NCBI GenBank assembly: GCA_900073065.1
Contig: FJOG01000001.1
Span: 2,324,419-2,388,418, forward strand
Length of the DNA: 64,000 nucleotides
DNA from: Phialocephala subalpina
Lineage: Eukaryota; Ascomycota; Leotiomycetes; Helotiales; Mollisiaceae
Reading direction: 5' to 3'
The notes beneath the pieces are model-generated. The model ran no database searches and was not told the DNA's origin. It worked only from the letters and a program-made list of their open reading frames with translations. Numbering within the stretch: position 1 is the stretch's first letter; each line of letters opens with the position of its first letter. Positions 24,901-38,367 of the stretch are shown here, one piece after another. The translations under genes and the position numbers were made by a program.

Positions 24901-27900
24901 GTCGCTGCTGTCGCTGCGACTGCTGGACTTGTGTCCACGCTCGGCTACTTTGCTTCAACCCCCAGTGGCAGTCCAGTCAAGTCAAACTGGATGGACGATC
25001 TTCCGTCCGCCAAGCGTGAAATTTCGCCCTCAGGTAAAGCATATTCAGGCGAACATCGACCGGAAGATGAACTGCCATCGATTCCTCGCCAGCCTTGCCC
25101 CGTGGATCCCATGACAAAAGATCGCAGCTCGTACTTGCTTCGATCATCGCCCATGTCACGAAAGATCGACGATGAGCGAGATGCATTGGACAGCATTCAA
25201 GAACGGGATCCCAGCGATGTCTTTGCCCCAAGTTCAGAATCGGCTCGTGATATCGAACAAGAGAGGCAAAGAGCATTCGAAACACTTTCCACGCCTCGCG
25301 AAGATGTCGACGATCCCTTCAAAGATTCAGCAGCACAAGACAAGATCTCTGCCTCTGAGGAGATAGGAGAGCTAGCAGACGAATTTGCCTCCAAGTCCAA
25401 AAAAGACAAGAAGGATAAGAAGAAGAGCAAAGGTCTCTCGCGTCCTTCTACCCAAAATGATATTCCACTGTCCGAGAGCAGTCGAGAGATTGTCCCCGAG
25501 CCTGAGGTCGAGGTGCCTGTGCCTGCTCCTGCACCCGTCGAACAGGAGCCCGCCGAAGAGTTCTTTACGTCCAAATCAAAGAAGGACAAGAAGAAGGGCA
25601 AAGGTCTTTCGAGATCTTCGACACAAGATGATCTGACTTCCTTCGGCGCAAGCGAAGACATTCGTCCTGAGTCCGAGACACCCGCAGCTGTCGAGCAAGA
25701 GCCCGTTGAAGAGTTCCTCACGACGAAAACCAAGAAGGATAAAAAGAAAGGCAAGGGACTTTCACGCTCATCCACACAAGACGATCTCACTTCAATGCGC
25801 GCAACCGAAAGTGTGCTTCCCGAACCTGAGGCACCTGCTTCTGCTCCAGTTGGAGCCGAACCAGCTGAGGATTTCTTTACAACAAAATCTAAGAAAAACA
25901 AGAAGAAGGATAAGAAAAAGAACAAGACAGCATCTGCCTGGGAACCGGAGGAGAGTGAAAGTGCATCAGCAACGCCGGCAATCGAGACAACTGAAGAAGT
26001 CCGCAATAAGACCCCAGCTTCCCGCGATGCCCAGGAACCCGAGATTGACCAAACAAACGCCGAGCCAGATGTCATCCCGTCATTTTCTACAGAACAAACG
26101 CTCGTCGAAGCGCCTGGAATTGAAGCGTTCGAAGACTTCTCTTCCCCTCGATCCAAAAAAGACAAGAAGGATAAGAAGAAGGGCAAGTCAACATCAGTTT
26201 GGGAGCCAGACTCCTTCAATGATGCCCCTGAGGAGCCTACCCATGAGACTAGCAATCCTGTACTGGTTGAGACGCCAGTCTCTCTCGATGTTCATGAGCT
26301 TGCCGCACCTATCTCCGAAGAACCAATAACTGAGCCGATTTCCGTCCAGGATCAAAGCAATGAGCCAATCGATGACTTCTCTGCGCCCAAGTCCAAGAAA
26401 GATAAGAAGAAGGACAAGAAGAAGAACTCTGCCTTTAGTTGGGAGCCCGAGGCCAGCAAAAGTGCTCCTGCTGACTCCTTGCCCGAAGCGAGTACGCCCG
26501 CCCTTGAGGAAGAAACGCCTATCAGTCGTGATTTCCAGGAAGCTTACTTTGATCACCCTGTCCTTGCACAAGAGCCTGTCACCGAGGAAACGTCCGCCGA
26601 GCCAATCGAAGACTTCTCTTCTCCTAAGTCCAAGAAGGACAAGAAGGATAAGAAGAAGCGGAAGTCCCTCTTGAACTGGGGTGCTGAGACTAGTAAGGAT
26701 ATCCCAGAGTTTATCGAACAGTCAGTGCAAGAACCCAGCCGAGAACTCCCAGAGCCCTCGACTAGCGTGGATGTACTACCACAGGATATCGAGCAACCTC
26801 CGCTTGAACAATCTGAGACGGCAACAGCTGACGATTTCTCTACACCAAAGTCCAAGAAGGATAAGAAGAAGCGAAGATCGCTCTTGAGCTGGGGGGCTGA
26901 GACTGCCGAGGATGTCCCAGAACCGGCTGAGGAACCAATCCAAGAATCTAGCCGAGAGGTTCCAGAATTTTCGACTGCCGCGGAGGTACAATCCAGAGAT
27001 GCCAACCAACCTGCTCTCGAGGAGCCAGAGACGGCACCTGCAGAAGGGTCTTCTACATCGAAGTCCAAGAAAGACAAGAAGAAGGACAAGAAGAAGAAGT
27101 CGATACTTTCATGGGAGCTTGAATCCTTCGAGGATGCCCAAGAACAGGTGCAGGAACCTATGCCCGAAATTCCAGTCCCAAGGAGCCTCGTTGGAAGCCA
27201 AGAGACATTACTCCACGACACATCCGTGTTACCAGAAGACGCATCAGCAACTCACGATTATGAGCCTCTACCAGAGCCAAGCCCAGCTGCTGTAGATCTA
27301 CCAGTTTCCAGAGATATCGAGGATACCTCAGAACTACTACTCCCATCCACCGGCCCCGAGTTCGTCAGTGAAACACCTCTGCCAGCCCCCGAAGAGGCCG
27401 AATCCTCATCAACGTCCAAGTCCAAGAAAGATAAGAAGGACAAGAAGAAGAACAAGTCCGTCTTGACTTGGCCCGAAGATGACGAGGAGATCAAGCCCGC
27501 TGAAAAGCCCGTGCCTGAGTCGACAAAGGAAAAAGCCGAACCATCAACTGGCTCGATTGACAAAGACAAGATACCGATTGATTGGGGCCATGATGCTGTC
27601 GAGGTTGTTGCTGCTCCCGAGTCCAAAATCCTTGATGAGGAGACGCCACAATCGCAGGAGAAGGTGGTTGAGTCGAGCACCGCTAACGAAGAAGCCACTT
27701 CCCGCCACTTGGATGAGGGTAGCGAACGAGCCATCGAAGAACCATCAGCCCCTGCTGCCAGTGAACAAGCAGAAGACTTCTTCACTCCAAAGTCCAAGAA
27801 AGACAAGAAAAAGGACAAGAAGAAAGGAAAATCTGCTCTAACATGGGACGTCGAAGATGAGCAGAGCGGTTCTCAAACACCGCCTGCATCATTGGAAGCG

Positions 27901-30900
27901 AGTCGAGATGTTTCTGAGCAACCCTCTGCAGTTGAGGATAGCCAGCAATTCGATAATTTTTCAACTTCGAAATCCAAGAAAGACAAGAAGAAGGATAAGA
28001 AGAAAGGGAAATCTATCGCAGCCTGGGATGAGCCGGAGTCTCAGGAGCCTACTAAACCGGAACTGCTTGTTGAAGAAACTCGTGATGTGTTTGAGGAAGC
28101 ACCGACACCTGCGCCTGTTGTTGAGGAAGAGGATGAATTCCCAGCATTCCAGTCTAAGAAAGTCAAGAAGAAAGATAAGAAGAAGGGAAGGTCGACTACA
28201 ACTTGGGATGAACCCGATATTCAGGAGCCTACTCAGTCAGAAACACTTATCGAAGGCACTCGCGACGTGGTTAACGAGAACCCTGAACCAGCGGCTATCG
28301 CAGAGGCCGACGACGAGTTCCCCGTCTTCACGCCCAAGAAAGACAAGAAGAATGGTAAGAAGGGCAAGTCTATCTCCTCTTGGGAACCTGTAGAGGTGGC
28401 CGAGCCAGAAAAGTCAATCCCATTTGACGAACCATCGCAACCAGCCGAGACCGTCGCCGAAGACATCCCTACCCCTGTTGCAGAGCCCGAAGACGAATTC
28501 CCTACCTTCACATCGAAAAAGGACAAGAAGAAAGACAAGAAAAAGAGTAAATCGACTTCCGCATGGGATACCGAGCCGGAACCGCAGCTTGAAGGACCGG
28601 CCGCACAAGATGCACCTACCGAAGAGTCTAGAGATGTGACTGGGACATCTACGCCTGCTGCAGAACCTGAAGACGAGTTCGCCGGTTTTGTCTCGAAGAA
28701 GGACAAGAAGAAAGACAAGAAGAAGGGCAAATCTTCGTCGTGGGAGCCTGAACTAGAAACACCACTGGATGCGCCAATTACTTCAGAGTTGCCTTCACAG
28801 CAAGTTGAAGACCCTCTTCAAGAGCCAGTCACGCGTGCTGTGGAAGTAGAGGACGAGTTTCCTGCTTTTGTGTCAAAAAAAGACAAGAAGAAGAAGAAGA
28901 AAACAAAGTCCGCGACTCCATCCGAACCTGACGTAGAGACCCTCGTCTCAGAAACTCCTAAACAGCCCTTAGAATCGACTCGAGGTGCCCCTGACGCGTC
29001 ATCCGCACTTACCGAGGACTCTGCAGATGCCTTCTCTACGCCAAAGTCTAAGAAGGATAAGAAGAAAGACAAAAAGAAAGGCAAATCGATATCGGCATGG
29101 GAACCAGAAACTGAGGATCCGGAGCTCGAAGCATCGAAGGAGATCCTTCCTGAACCCAGTCGGGGCATTGTCGAGGAATCTTCCTCGATCTCTTTTGGTG
29201 CCATTGTTCCTCAAGACGACATCTCCTCGAAGGGTCCTGAACGGGAGGTGGCGGCAAAGCCGACCCATCATGTACAGGAAGTATCTGAAATTGTACCTAA
29301 GGATAGTGCTAGCGATGGACACCAAGATTCAATCAATGTCCGTGAACCATACCCAGATGTCCCAAGTCGAGAACTCGAATCCAGTGACCTACATCCAATT
29401 CAAGGACTATCCGAGAATATTCATGACAAGACAGAAAGCCTTGATCCTGACTTGCCAGCGCACAAGGATGCCATCGCTCGCGATATTCCTGCCGAAGCAG
29501 CAGCTCATCAAGAAGAAACAACTTTGCCAGAAGTACCATCCCATGAGATCCAACCCGATGTGGAGACTGTCGAACCAGAAACTTTCACACCCGATGACTT
29601 TGCCGCCTTTGAGACCAAGAAAGGAAAGAAAAAGAAGAAGGGCAAGTCCATGGCTTGGGGGCCAGAGGAGGCACCTGCTCTATCCGAGTCATCTTCTCGT
29701 GATATTGAGACCGACATCAAGGACGTCACTCAGGATGAACCAACCCCGGAAGAATTCGTCACCAAAAGCAGCAAGAAAGACAAGAAAAAGAAGGGCAAAG
29801 CATCGAGTGCCTGGGAACCTGAACCAGAGACTCCTGTTGTTGAAGAACCTGAGGCTATTGTTACTGCTCCAGAAATCGCAGCCGAGCAACCACAGGAGAC
29901 TTCTGCTCAAGACGGCTTTGGCTTCACTGAGACCAAGAAGGGTAAAAAGAAGAAGGGCAAATCCTTAAGCACATGGGAGCCAGAACCAGAGATAGCACCT
30001 ACACCAGCAGAGCCCATCCCCGAAGAGCAACCAAATGAGTCATTCGAGGAGTTCACGACACCATCTTCTGAAAAGGGCAAGAAAGGGCCGAAGAAATCTC
30101 AAGCCTTGGATGTGGAAGACGAGTTGCCTGCCGATGATATGGCACCAGGATCCTCGAAGGCTGTGGAGCAAGAGACATCCTTACCCGTGCTAGAAATTCC
30201 ATCTGCTAAGGCTACTCCTATGGGCGGGCCTGGTGCTTGGCCAATCACGCCTGCCACACCAGTGACTGGCGGTGAGGCACGAAGCGGTCAGGTGCCTGGT
30301 GACAAGAGCAAAGACTATTTCCCCTCTGCTGCACTGCTACCTGTTGCTGCAGTTGGAGCTGCTCTTCTCGGCGCGGACGCTGTCCATGATCGATCGGTGC
30401 CTGAGAAAGACATGTCTTCAGAGTCTGCTCCATCGAAGGCCGTCGATGAGGCGAAGATCCAGATGCCAGAGACAGAAACTGAGTCGAAGCCTGCTGCTGA
30501 TGGCTTTGCAGCTGGATATAATAATGACCAACTCAGCCTTGCAAGACAGCTTCAGGAAGAGTTTGGCTCCGGTAGCAAGAAGTCGAAGAAGGACAAGAGC
30601 AAGCGTAAGAGTTTGCCCGCCACACCTGCTCGTCAAGCTTCAACTTCACGGTCAAGAGCCATCGATGACTTTACCGAGGATCATCATCGGGCGAGAAGTC
30701 TTTCAATTGAACCTGCAAGATCTGGCGTGAGCCCAGCTACCGATGAGCGCCCAAGTCTCTACAGCGAGGAACAGCTCGAATTAGCTCGTCAGCTGAAGGA
30801 AGAGTTCGGTTCCGGTTCCAAGAAGTCTAAGAAAGACAAGAAAAAGAAGAGAGACCTTTCTGAGCCTCCGGCACAAGAGGATGACTTCGCACGAGAGATC

Positions 30901-33900
30901 GTCGAAGAGCCACAGACTATGATCTCCAACGTTGGTGATGATTCTCAACAGCTAGACGCTCCAGGGACTCTACGCGTGGATGGTTTTGCAGCTGGCTACC
31001 AAGAAGATCAATTATCCCTTGCTCGTCAGCTGCAAGCAGAGTTTGGATCTGGGTCCAAGAAATCTAAGAAGGACAAGAAACGACGCAGCACATCTCAGAC
31101 ACCTCGAGACGAAGAGCCAGCGGCTGATGGCTATTTCGGCGAGAGATCTCAGCCTCATTATTCAGAGTCATTGCCACTTGAAGGTAGCGAAAATGCTCCT
31201 GAGCCCGACATCCAAGCCACAGAATCTACGCACGATGGACTGGTAGTCGGTTATAGCGAAGACCAACTCGAACTTGCACGACAACTGAAGGAAGACTTCG
31301 GTTCTGGCTCTAAGAAGAAGTCGAAAAAGGACAAAAAGCGCCAGAGTTTGCTTCGTGGTACGACAGAAGATGATTTCTCTTCCGATGCTTTCATGGGAGC
31401 GTCTGAACAACAAAGTGGTGTCGCTACTCCATTGGATGAAGGTACTCGCGATGCATCAATGGAGCCCGAGGATGCTTTTGCTACTGTCTCCAAGAAATCC
31501 AAGAAAGATAAGAAAGGCAAGAAACGGGAGACGAGCCTTGTTCGTGGCACGACAGATGAAGATTTCACTCCTCAGCCAGCACCTGAAATTGTCTCCGAAT
31601 CCAAAGACAATGAGCCGTCAGAATTCGCTGCTGCCGATAAACGCCTCGATGAACCTACCGCTGCTGAACCTGAAGATGAATTCGCACCAGTGACAAAGAA
31701 GTCCAAGAAAGAAAAGAAGGGCAAGAAGCGCGAAAGCATCGCTTCAGAAGAATTTCAGCCCAAAACATCCTCGCAAGATGTCGTTCAACCTCGGGGCGAA
31801 ACTCCTCAACCTGAAATCATCGAAGAAAATATTGAGCAGCCTACACCCGCCGAACCCGAAGATGAGTTTGCATCTGTCACGAAGAAGGGCAAGAAAGACA
31901 AGAAGGGAAAGAAGCGTGATAGTCTTATACCCGACACAATCGAGGAAGTAGCCATCCCGGTCGTGCCTGCCGAAATTGTCAGCAAAAGGGAAGAACCCGC
32001 TCTACCAGAGACTAGCGAAAAGACTGTCGATTTGGAAACCCCTAGTCAGGAGACGTCAACATTGCCAGCTGATGATGACTTTGACTTCCCAACGAAGAAG
32101 TTGAAGAAAGACAAGAAGAATCGAAAGAGTACAGCTGGTTTTGAAGATTCGTTCGTTCATCAAGAACCAGAGTCTACATCTGCTTCACAATTTCTCGCCG
32201 CTGATGTTACATCTACTGTGGACGTCACTGCCGTCAGCTCCGGCACAGACATTGTTGCCGAGTCGGATGAATTTGGTCTTGGACGTAAGCCGTCAAAGAA
32301 GGAAAGAAAGAAGCGACAAAGCTTGCTTCAAACCTCCACTTTCGACGAGCCTCCTGAGCAGCCGACGGAGACAAGAGATGTGCAACCCGAGCCAGAGAGC
32401 CAGGATCTCGCTGAGACACATGTACCCACCCCTTCCGAAAGGCCACAAGATGATGAGTTCGAATTTTCGTCAAAAAGGTCCAAGAAAGACAAGAAGAAGC
32501 AGAAGAGCTTACAGCAAACTTCTTGGGCCGATGACACGTCAATGGAAGAAGCAGAATCTTCCAGACAACCGGAACCTGCCGATGATCAGCATCTCGAGAA
32601 GTCAATTGAAGCTCCTTCAGTTAGAGGAACTACCGCTCAGCCCGCCAATCTTGAATCTACAGAAGCACGCGATGTTGAAACCAGTCAGCCAACTCCCAAG
32701 GATGCTGCTGAGGAAGCTCCATTGGACATGTTTGAACATCTCGCATTCATTAAGAAATCCAAGAAAGACAAGAAACGCAAAGATGCCACTAAACAAGATT
32801 CCGAAGAAACTTCAGGGATCTCAACGCCTATGGATCTTGACACTGATTTGAAGACTGCGAATGAGCCATCTTTCCCATCAGAGAACATCACCCCTGAGCA
32901 AGCAGAGCCTCCTACCGAAACTCTACCAATCGAGTCTGCCCGAGAAGTCGTCGAGGAACCAGTCGATGATTGGAGTCTTCCATCGAAGAAGTCAAAGAAG
33001 GACAAGAAGAAGAAGAAGGGTTCTTCCAAAGCTAATTCCGGGACCTCAACGCCCCTCAAACCTATCTTGGAGCCTGTTGAAGATTTGAAGAACGAACTAC
33101 CGCCACAAGATGTCCAAGAGCCTGTTACCGCTGAAAGGGCTGTGCAGGAGACGACGGAAGACCTGCCGACAATTTCAAAGGATCTTCAAGACCCAGATGA
33201 TGAATGGGGATATACGCCAAGCAAGAAATCAAAGAAGGACAAGAAGAAGCGCAAATCCGGTATATCGACGCCTATTGAAGAAGCCGTTCCAGAGGTCGAA
33301 GAGCCTTTTCAAGTAGTCGCTGAGCCAGCTTCTGTCTCTCGAGAACCTATTCAAGAGCAGACACCACCAACTGAGGAGACGTTCGCTCGAGAGCTTGATA
33401 CCTCCGCACCACTCGAGACCAAGGACATTGTGCCAGAACCAGAAGATGAGTGGAGCTTACCGTCCAAAAAGTCAAAGAAGGATAAGAATCACAAATCTGG
33501 AATCCTAATGCCAAATGAGGAGCCCTTGGTTGCACAGGACGTGAAAGAAGAAGTTTTGGCTGAACCTAGCCAGCCTTCCAGTGCCTCGATGGGTTTCCCG
33601 GAAGCTAGCTCACAGCGTACTGTCAATGAACCAAGTTCTACACTTCCTGCCTCTAGTACTGCTAAGCCCGAGGACGAATGGGGCTTCTCATCCAAGAAGT
33701 CAAAGAAGGACAAGAAAAAGCGCAAATCTGGACTCTCAACACCAATCGAGGAAGCACTACCATCTGACACTAAGGAGGAAGTTATAGCAGGACCTAGCCT
33801 AGCTTTTGTGCCTACAGATATTACCCCCGGTGTCGTGCCAACGACAACAAGCCGCTCGATCCAAGACCAAGAATCCTCGGTCCCTCTTGAGCCAAGCACT

Positions 33901-36900
33901 GCTAAGCCTAACGAAGAATGGGGTGGTTTGACAAGAAAGATGTCCAAGAAAGACAAGAAGAAGCGCAAATCGGGTCTTTCTACGCCAATCGAGGAACCCA
34001 TGGCTGCTGAACCACCAATGCCTAGCACAGACAACTTTGGAAGGACGGCAGAGCGTGAAGTTACCGACATCTCGACTGCGGGGCCAGCTTCTCAAGACCT
34101 TGGCCCTGAACGAGTCCATGACCTTGCTGAGTCCCAAGAAAACGAACTTTCATCAGCAGCCACTCAAAATATTGAAGAACAAGAGCCGGTTGATGAGTTT
34201 GCCTTCGTCACCAAGAGATCAAAGAAAGACAAGCAGGGCAAGAAAGCTCCTAGAGGCAATTCAGAAAGTGAACCAAGTTCCTTCGTCCAATCCAGTGGTC
34301 CTGGTCCAATTGACCTATTCCCAAGGCATGAAGCCAAGGACGATACTCCCGAGGTACCTGAGCGTCTCACTTCCAGCCCAGTATCTTTCGAGAAGGCCGA
34401 CGTTGCCAGAGAAGCACCTACTGCAGAGGTCAATCCAGACTCCAACATTGACACACATCATGAAGAGACTAGAGATATCTTCCCAAGCGACCTGTCCAGA
34501 AAATCATCGAAGAAAGATAAACGAAAACGCCAGGCTACTGTCATTGTAGGCACAGACGATGGCCAAAGCACTGCAAAAGCACCCTTGACGTCATGGGCAG
34601 ATGAAGTCGAAGAAGCCGAGGTCGTGAGAGATCATCCCATCATCGAGGACCTTGCAAAGGATGAGGCATTATCCCATATTCCAAGCACAACCGAATCAGC
34701 ACCTGTCGACGACTTCCTTAGACCGACGAAGAAAGGCAAGAAAGGAAAGAAGAGGAACTCTGGACAGGTTGAGCCAGCAGAGATCCCACATCCACCCATC
34801 GGAGGGGATCTTCCCAGGGGTGCAACTTCAAATAAGTCAAGCAACATTCCCGCCCTAGCAACCGTAGCCGGTGCAACTTTGGCCAGCGCAGCTCTGATGG
34901 GTAAGTCTAAAGAGTCATCTGAAGAGACAAGTACATCGGAAGTTACAACACCAGTCAGAAAGCTATCAAAGAAAGAGAAGAGGAAGCAGAGCATTGATAA
35001 GAGAACGCCAACCAACGATATCTTTGATGACCCTGCCTTATGGGAAGGCGAGAAGCCAAGAGCATATGAGGGTCAGGACGATGATGATGGATTTTGGTCG
35101 CCTCCTCGCGAGGGAGGGCCAGCACGGCATACCATAGTTGAAGAGGTGCAGCCAGAGGTGACTGCTAGAGAATGTAAAGTCGACGTGGCTCCACGTTCGG
35201 GTCCAGCATCATTGTTCCCTTCATTTGCGCCGGATGCATTCAGCAGATTGGAGGAGGAAGAGGCAGAACGCAAGCCTGAGATCGACCAAACACCAATATC
35301 TTTCTCTCATGCCAGCAGAGACGTTCCGCATCAAGACAGTATTATAACACCCATCGGGCAGCCATATCATGCTGAGCCCAGAAGCATTGTGACAACTCCA
35401 CCTGAGGAAAGGAACATTTCCTTCGAGGGCGTTACGCCAATCAGCCAAGAACACATCTCGGCTCCCCACAGAGACTTTGCTGAATCTCGCGACGCCGACA
35501 GCTCCTTCATCGACTCCCCTATTGAGTATCGTCAATCCACGCCTCTGAGTAGCCGGAAATATGCACGCCTGTCCATGCCAGTTGTCCAAGAAGAGACCCT
35601 GGAGTCGGAACGGCATTCTAGTGGACGTCACCACGATGAGCCAACATCGCACAGGGATAGCGCATACGAATCCCCAATTCCCCCACAGAAAGGATTTTCC
35701 GACCTTCATGAGCATGTCCGTGATAGCGGGGTCCATCTCCGCGATTTCTCGCCAGCAGAGAAGGTACGAGCACCTGTAACTTCTACTGATGATGCCATCG
35801 CCAGACTTTCATGGCCTTCGGTCGATGAAGAGACCGAGACTGTCGACTTACACAATTCACAACGACCGAAGATATCATCGAAGAAGTACTACGAGGACGG
35901 AAAGCGATCTGTTGAGGCTCGCGATTCACCACGACCGAAAGGCGAGAAGGCAACGGATTTCTATCGCTCACAACGACACGCAGAAGAGAAGCCCATTCTG
36001 CATCACGAGGATGGCCCTTCAAGTCGAGACACTCTGCCATCACAGAAGGTCAGGGAGGAGGCGCATACGGAGTTGCACAGGACTTCTACAATCCATGGAT
36101 CACAGAGACCAAGTGGAGGCAGTCTTGTGCAGCAACGTCTGCAGAAGTTCGAGTCTCCAGATGCAGTTCGATCGATACCTCCTAGGGCTGGAAATATCGT
36201 GAAGCAACGAGTTCAAGGTTTCGACACGCCCGACTCTCAGAGAGTTCAAAGGCTAGGCCCAGAAACACCAGACTTGCCTCCACCTCGCAAACCGGCATTC
36301 GAGACCCCAGGATCACAGCGATCAGACAGATCTCAACCATCAGATCACGACAGTCCAGAATACCAAAGATCTCAGAAGCCCAAAGAAGACAAATATGCGG
36401 GTCTCACGTCTGCTGAAAGACCCCCGGCAGAGAAGCCCAAAGGATACGGTGATCTGGCAGCTGGTGCCGCCATCGCAGGTGCTGCGACTCTTGGATTCGC
36501 TGCAGCTCGAAAATTAAGTCAAGAACAACGAGAGCAACGGCCTGGAAGTGCGCAAAGTATAAGATCATCTTCAGGGGTGAACAGATTGCGCACGCCAGAT
36601 TTGCATCGACCAGACAGTGTGAACAGCAACCGCTCGGGCACGCCTCCGCTCCGCCGTAGCGATCGTAAAGTTGCGGACTTGAGGTCTCTCAGCCAACGGA
36701 GCAAGCCTGACCTCGCTAAAGAAGCTGAGCTTGCCGCCATCACCGCTTCGACTGTCAACACAGCAAATCCAACTGCAAACGAGGGCCGAGTCCGGGCAAA
36801 AGACATGGCGGATGTCTATGTAAGCTGAAATGATCGCAGATGATAACATTAATGCTAACCAGTGAATTAGGATGGCTTTGGTGAAGGCCGCATGGGCTCA

Positions 36901-38367
36901 CCACGGTCTCCGACTCGACCCCACAGCATGCGCCGACGACAAAGCATGCAAGTTCTCGAGCTCGAAAACAGAGTCGATCAACTAGCAAACGAAAATCGCA
37001 TGCTCGCAGAGTTTAAAGCTCAGGCCGAACGAAATCTACATACATCTCAAGCCGCATCTTCATCCTTGGTCGAGAAGGATGCCGAAATCGACGCCCTTAA
37101 ACGAACACTCGACTGGCTACAACATGAGGTTACAAGGCTCACTGAGGTGAATGAGGGATTGACGAGCGCGAATGCGGAGATTGCGCGACAACATTCAGAC
37201 CGATATGTGATGCTCGAAACACAACATGCTCAGGCTACTCGAGAACTGGCAGAAACCAGAAATGCACACACGGATCTGTCGTCTGGTATGGAGGGACTGG
37301 TGAGGGGTGAGGTGCAAAAGGCGGTGCAGGACAAGGACCAAGAGATTGCTCAGTTGCGAGCGGAGTTGGATGTGGCGAAGGAAAAGATCCGGGATATGCA
37401 AAGACAAATACTGGCCGCGAAAGCGAACGAGGGGCTTGAATTCCTGACGGTCAGAGATGAGGACTACTTCGACAATGCTTGCCAACAGCTCTGCCAACAC
37501 GTCCAACAATGGGTTTTGCGGTTCTCGAAGTTCTCCGACATGAGAGCCTGCAGACTTACGAGCGAAATCAACAACGACAAAACCATTGATCGCCTCGACA
37601 ATGCCATATTAGATGGCTCGGACGTGGACAACTACCTCGCAGACAGGGTCAAGAGAAGAGATGTCTTCATGTCGATGACAATGACAATGGTGTGGGAATT
37701 CGTATTTACAAGATACCTCTTCGGAATGGATCGAGAACAACGACAAAAGCTCAAATCACTTGAGAAGACTCTTTCTGAGGTTGGACCTGCTTCTGCAGTC
37801 CACTCATGGCGAGCGACAACACTCACCCTCCTTTCGAGGCGCGAGGCATTCAAACAACAGCGCGAGCAAGATACACAAGCAGTCGTAAATGCAATCATCG
37901 AGACATTATCGGAGATCTTGCCTCCGCCCAGCAACCTCGAAGCACAGATCGAGGACCAGTTGACAAGAGTCATGAAGGCAGCAGTCGATCTCTCAATTGA
38001 GATGCGCTGCCAACGCGCAGAGTACATGATGCTCCCACCTCTTCAACCAGAATACGACGCCAACGGCGACCTCGCAAGTAAAGTTTCCTTCAACGCAGCT
38101 CTCATGAACGAGCGTAGCGGAGACACTGTCTCGAACGAAGATCTCGAGGCCCAAAAAGCCATTGTGCGAATCGTGCTCTTCCCACTCGTCGTCAAGAAAG
38201 GCGATGATAGTGGTGAAGGCGACGAGGAGATCGTTGTCTGTCCTGCTCAAGTCTTAGTTGCGAAGAGCAAGAAGGCTAGGTTCACGGATACGGCGCAGAG
38301 CAATCATTCTAGAATGAGCATGCAGAGCAGTATGCCTGCTGATGCTGGGGAGGGGAACGTAATTTAG
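18916..38367 (+). CDS. lah: Leashin/Lah-type giant Woronin-body tether ('involucrin repeat' protein)
   Basis: Exon 1 (18916-36819) is a 17.9-kb open frame. A 51-nt intron (36820-36870; GTAAGC, TGCTAAC, TTAG) leads to exon 2 (36871-38367), totalling 6466 aa. The ATG has good context (AAGAATGG). The N-terminal region has a basic patch (FFTAPSEHRRKLRRRRSSRLFKIG) and a helix ILAVGAGLAKLAREQNKIDL. A charged RE/RD-rich helix, KRDSERYESPPRS repeats, about 41 SKKDKK-type units (25.4-34.8 kb) and a Pro/Ser-rich tail follow. Exon 2 encodes a coiled coil (LELENRVDQLANENRMLAEF) and a conserved-looking globular end. Giant proteins with this layout, often annotated 'involucrin repeat protein', are leashins. 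They tether Woronin bodies, through Wsc, to the cortex or septal pore. In Neurospora the locus is split into lah-1 and lah-2, whereas here a single frame spans both ends, as in Aspergillus. The assignment rests on architecture and remembered family features, not alignment. Confidence 0.8.
20320..20740 (+). repeat. Arg/Glu/Asp-rich charged helix repeats within the giant protein
   Basis: The encoded stretch is almost entirely R, E, D, K and S, with iterated ESERREAERR, VERRELERR and IERRELERK blocks. It follows the first Ala/Gly-rich segment. The i/i+4 charge pattern suggests a long single alpha-helix, which could act as a rigid spacer. Confidence 0.75.
22930..23310 (+). repeat. KRDSERYESPPRS tandem repeats within the giant protein
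   Basis: Five units of the type KRDSERYESPPRS lie in tandem. Two neighbouring copies share a longer block (GRSSSTKDKSKRDSERY...SPPRSRD). The SPP and RDS motifs look like candidate kinase sites. The DNA copies near 23100-23300 are also similar, which suggests recent duplication. Confidence 0.85.
25372..34764 (+). repeat. SKKDKK repeat array of the giant protein (about 41 units)
   Basis: Units consist of an acidic linker, a DEF/DDF/DEW-type aromatic step, a basic block (SKKDKKKDKKKGKS) and often a tail such as WEPE or STPIEE. Counting by eye gives about 41 units spaced 60-120 residues apart. Subfamilies run in order: SxWEPE type (25.4-30.1 kb), ARQLxEEFGSGSKKSKK type (30.5-31.35 kb, four units), VTKKSKKDKKGKKR type (31.45-32.8 kb) and EDEW...RKSGLSTPIEE type (32.95-34.0 kb). 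The protein motif is kept while codons vary. Confidence 0.9.

Noticed and set aside
25197..26255. 352-codon open frame on the minus strand inside the giant gene
   Set aside because: It is the antisense shadow of the Lys/Ser-rich repeat array. Its Phe/Leu/Ser-rich text is the complement of SKKDKK codons, and many similar shadows occur along the array.
34900..34910. GGTAAGTCT, a good splice donor inside the giant exon
   Set aside because: The frame stays open through it, and the repeat architecture continues without a gap, so no intron is needed.
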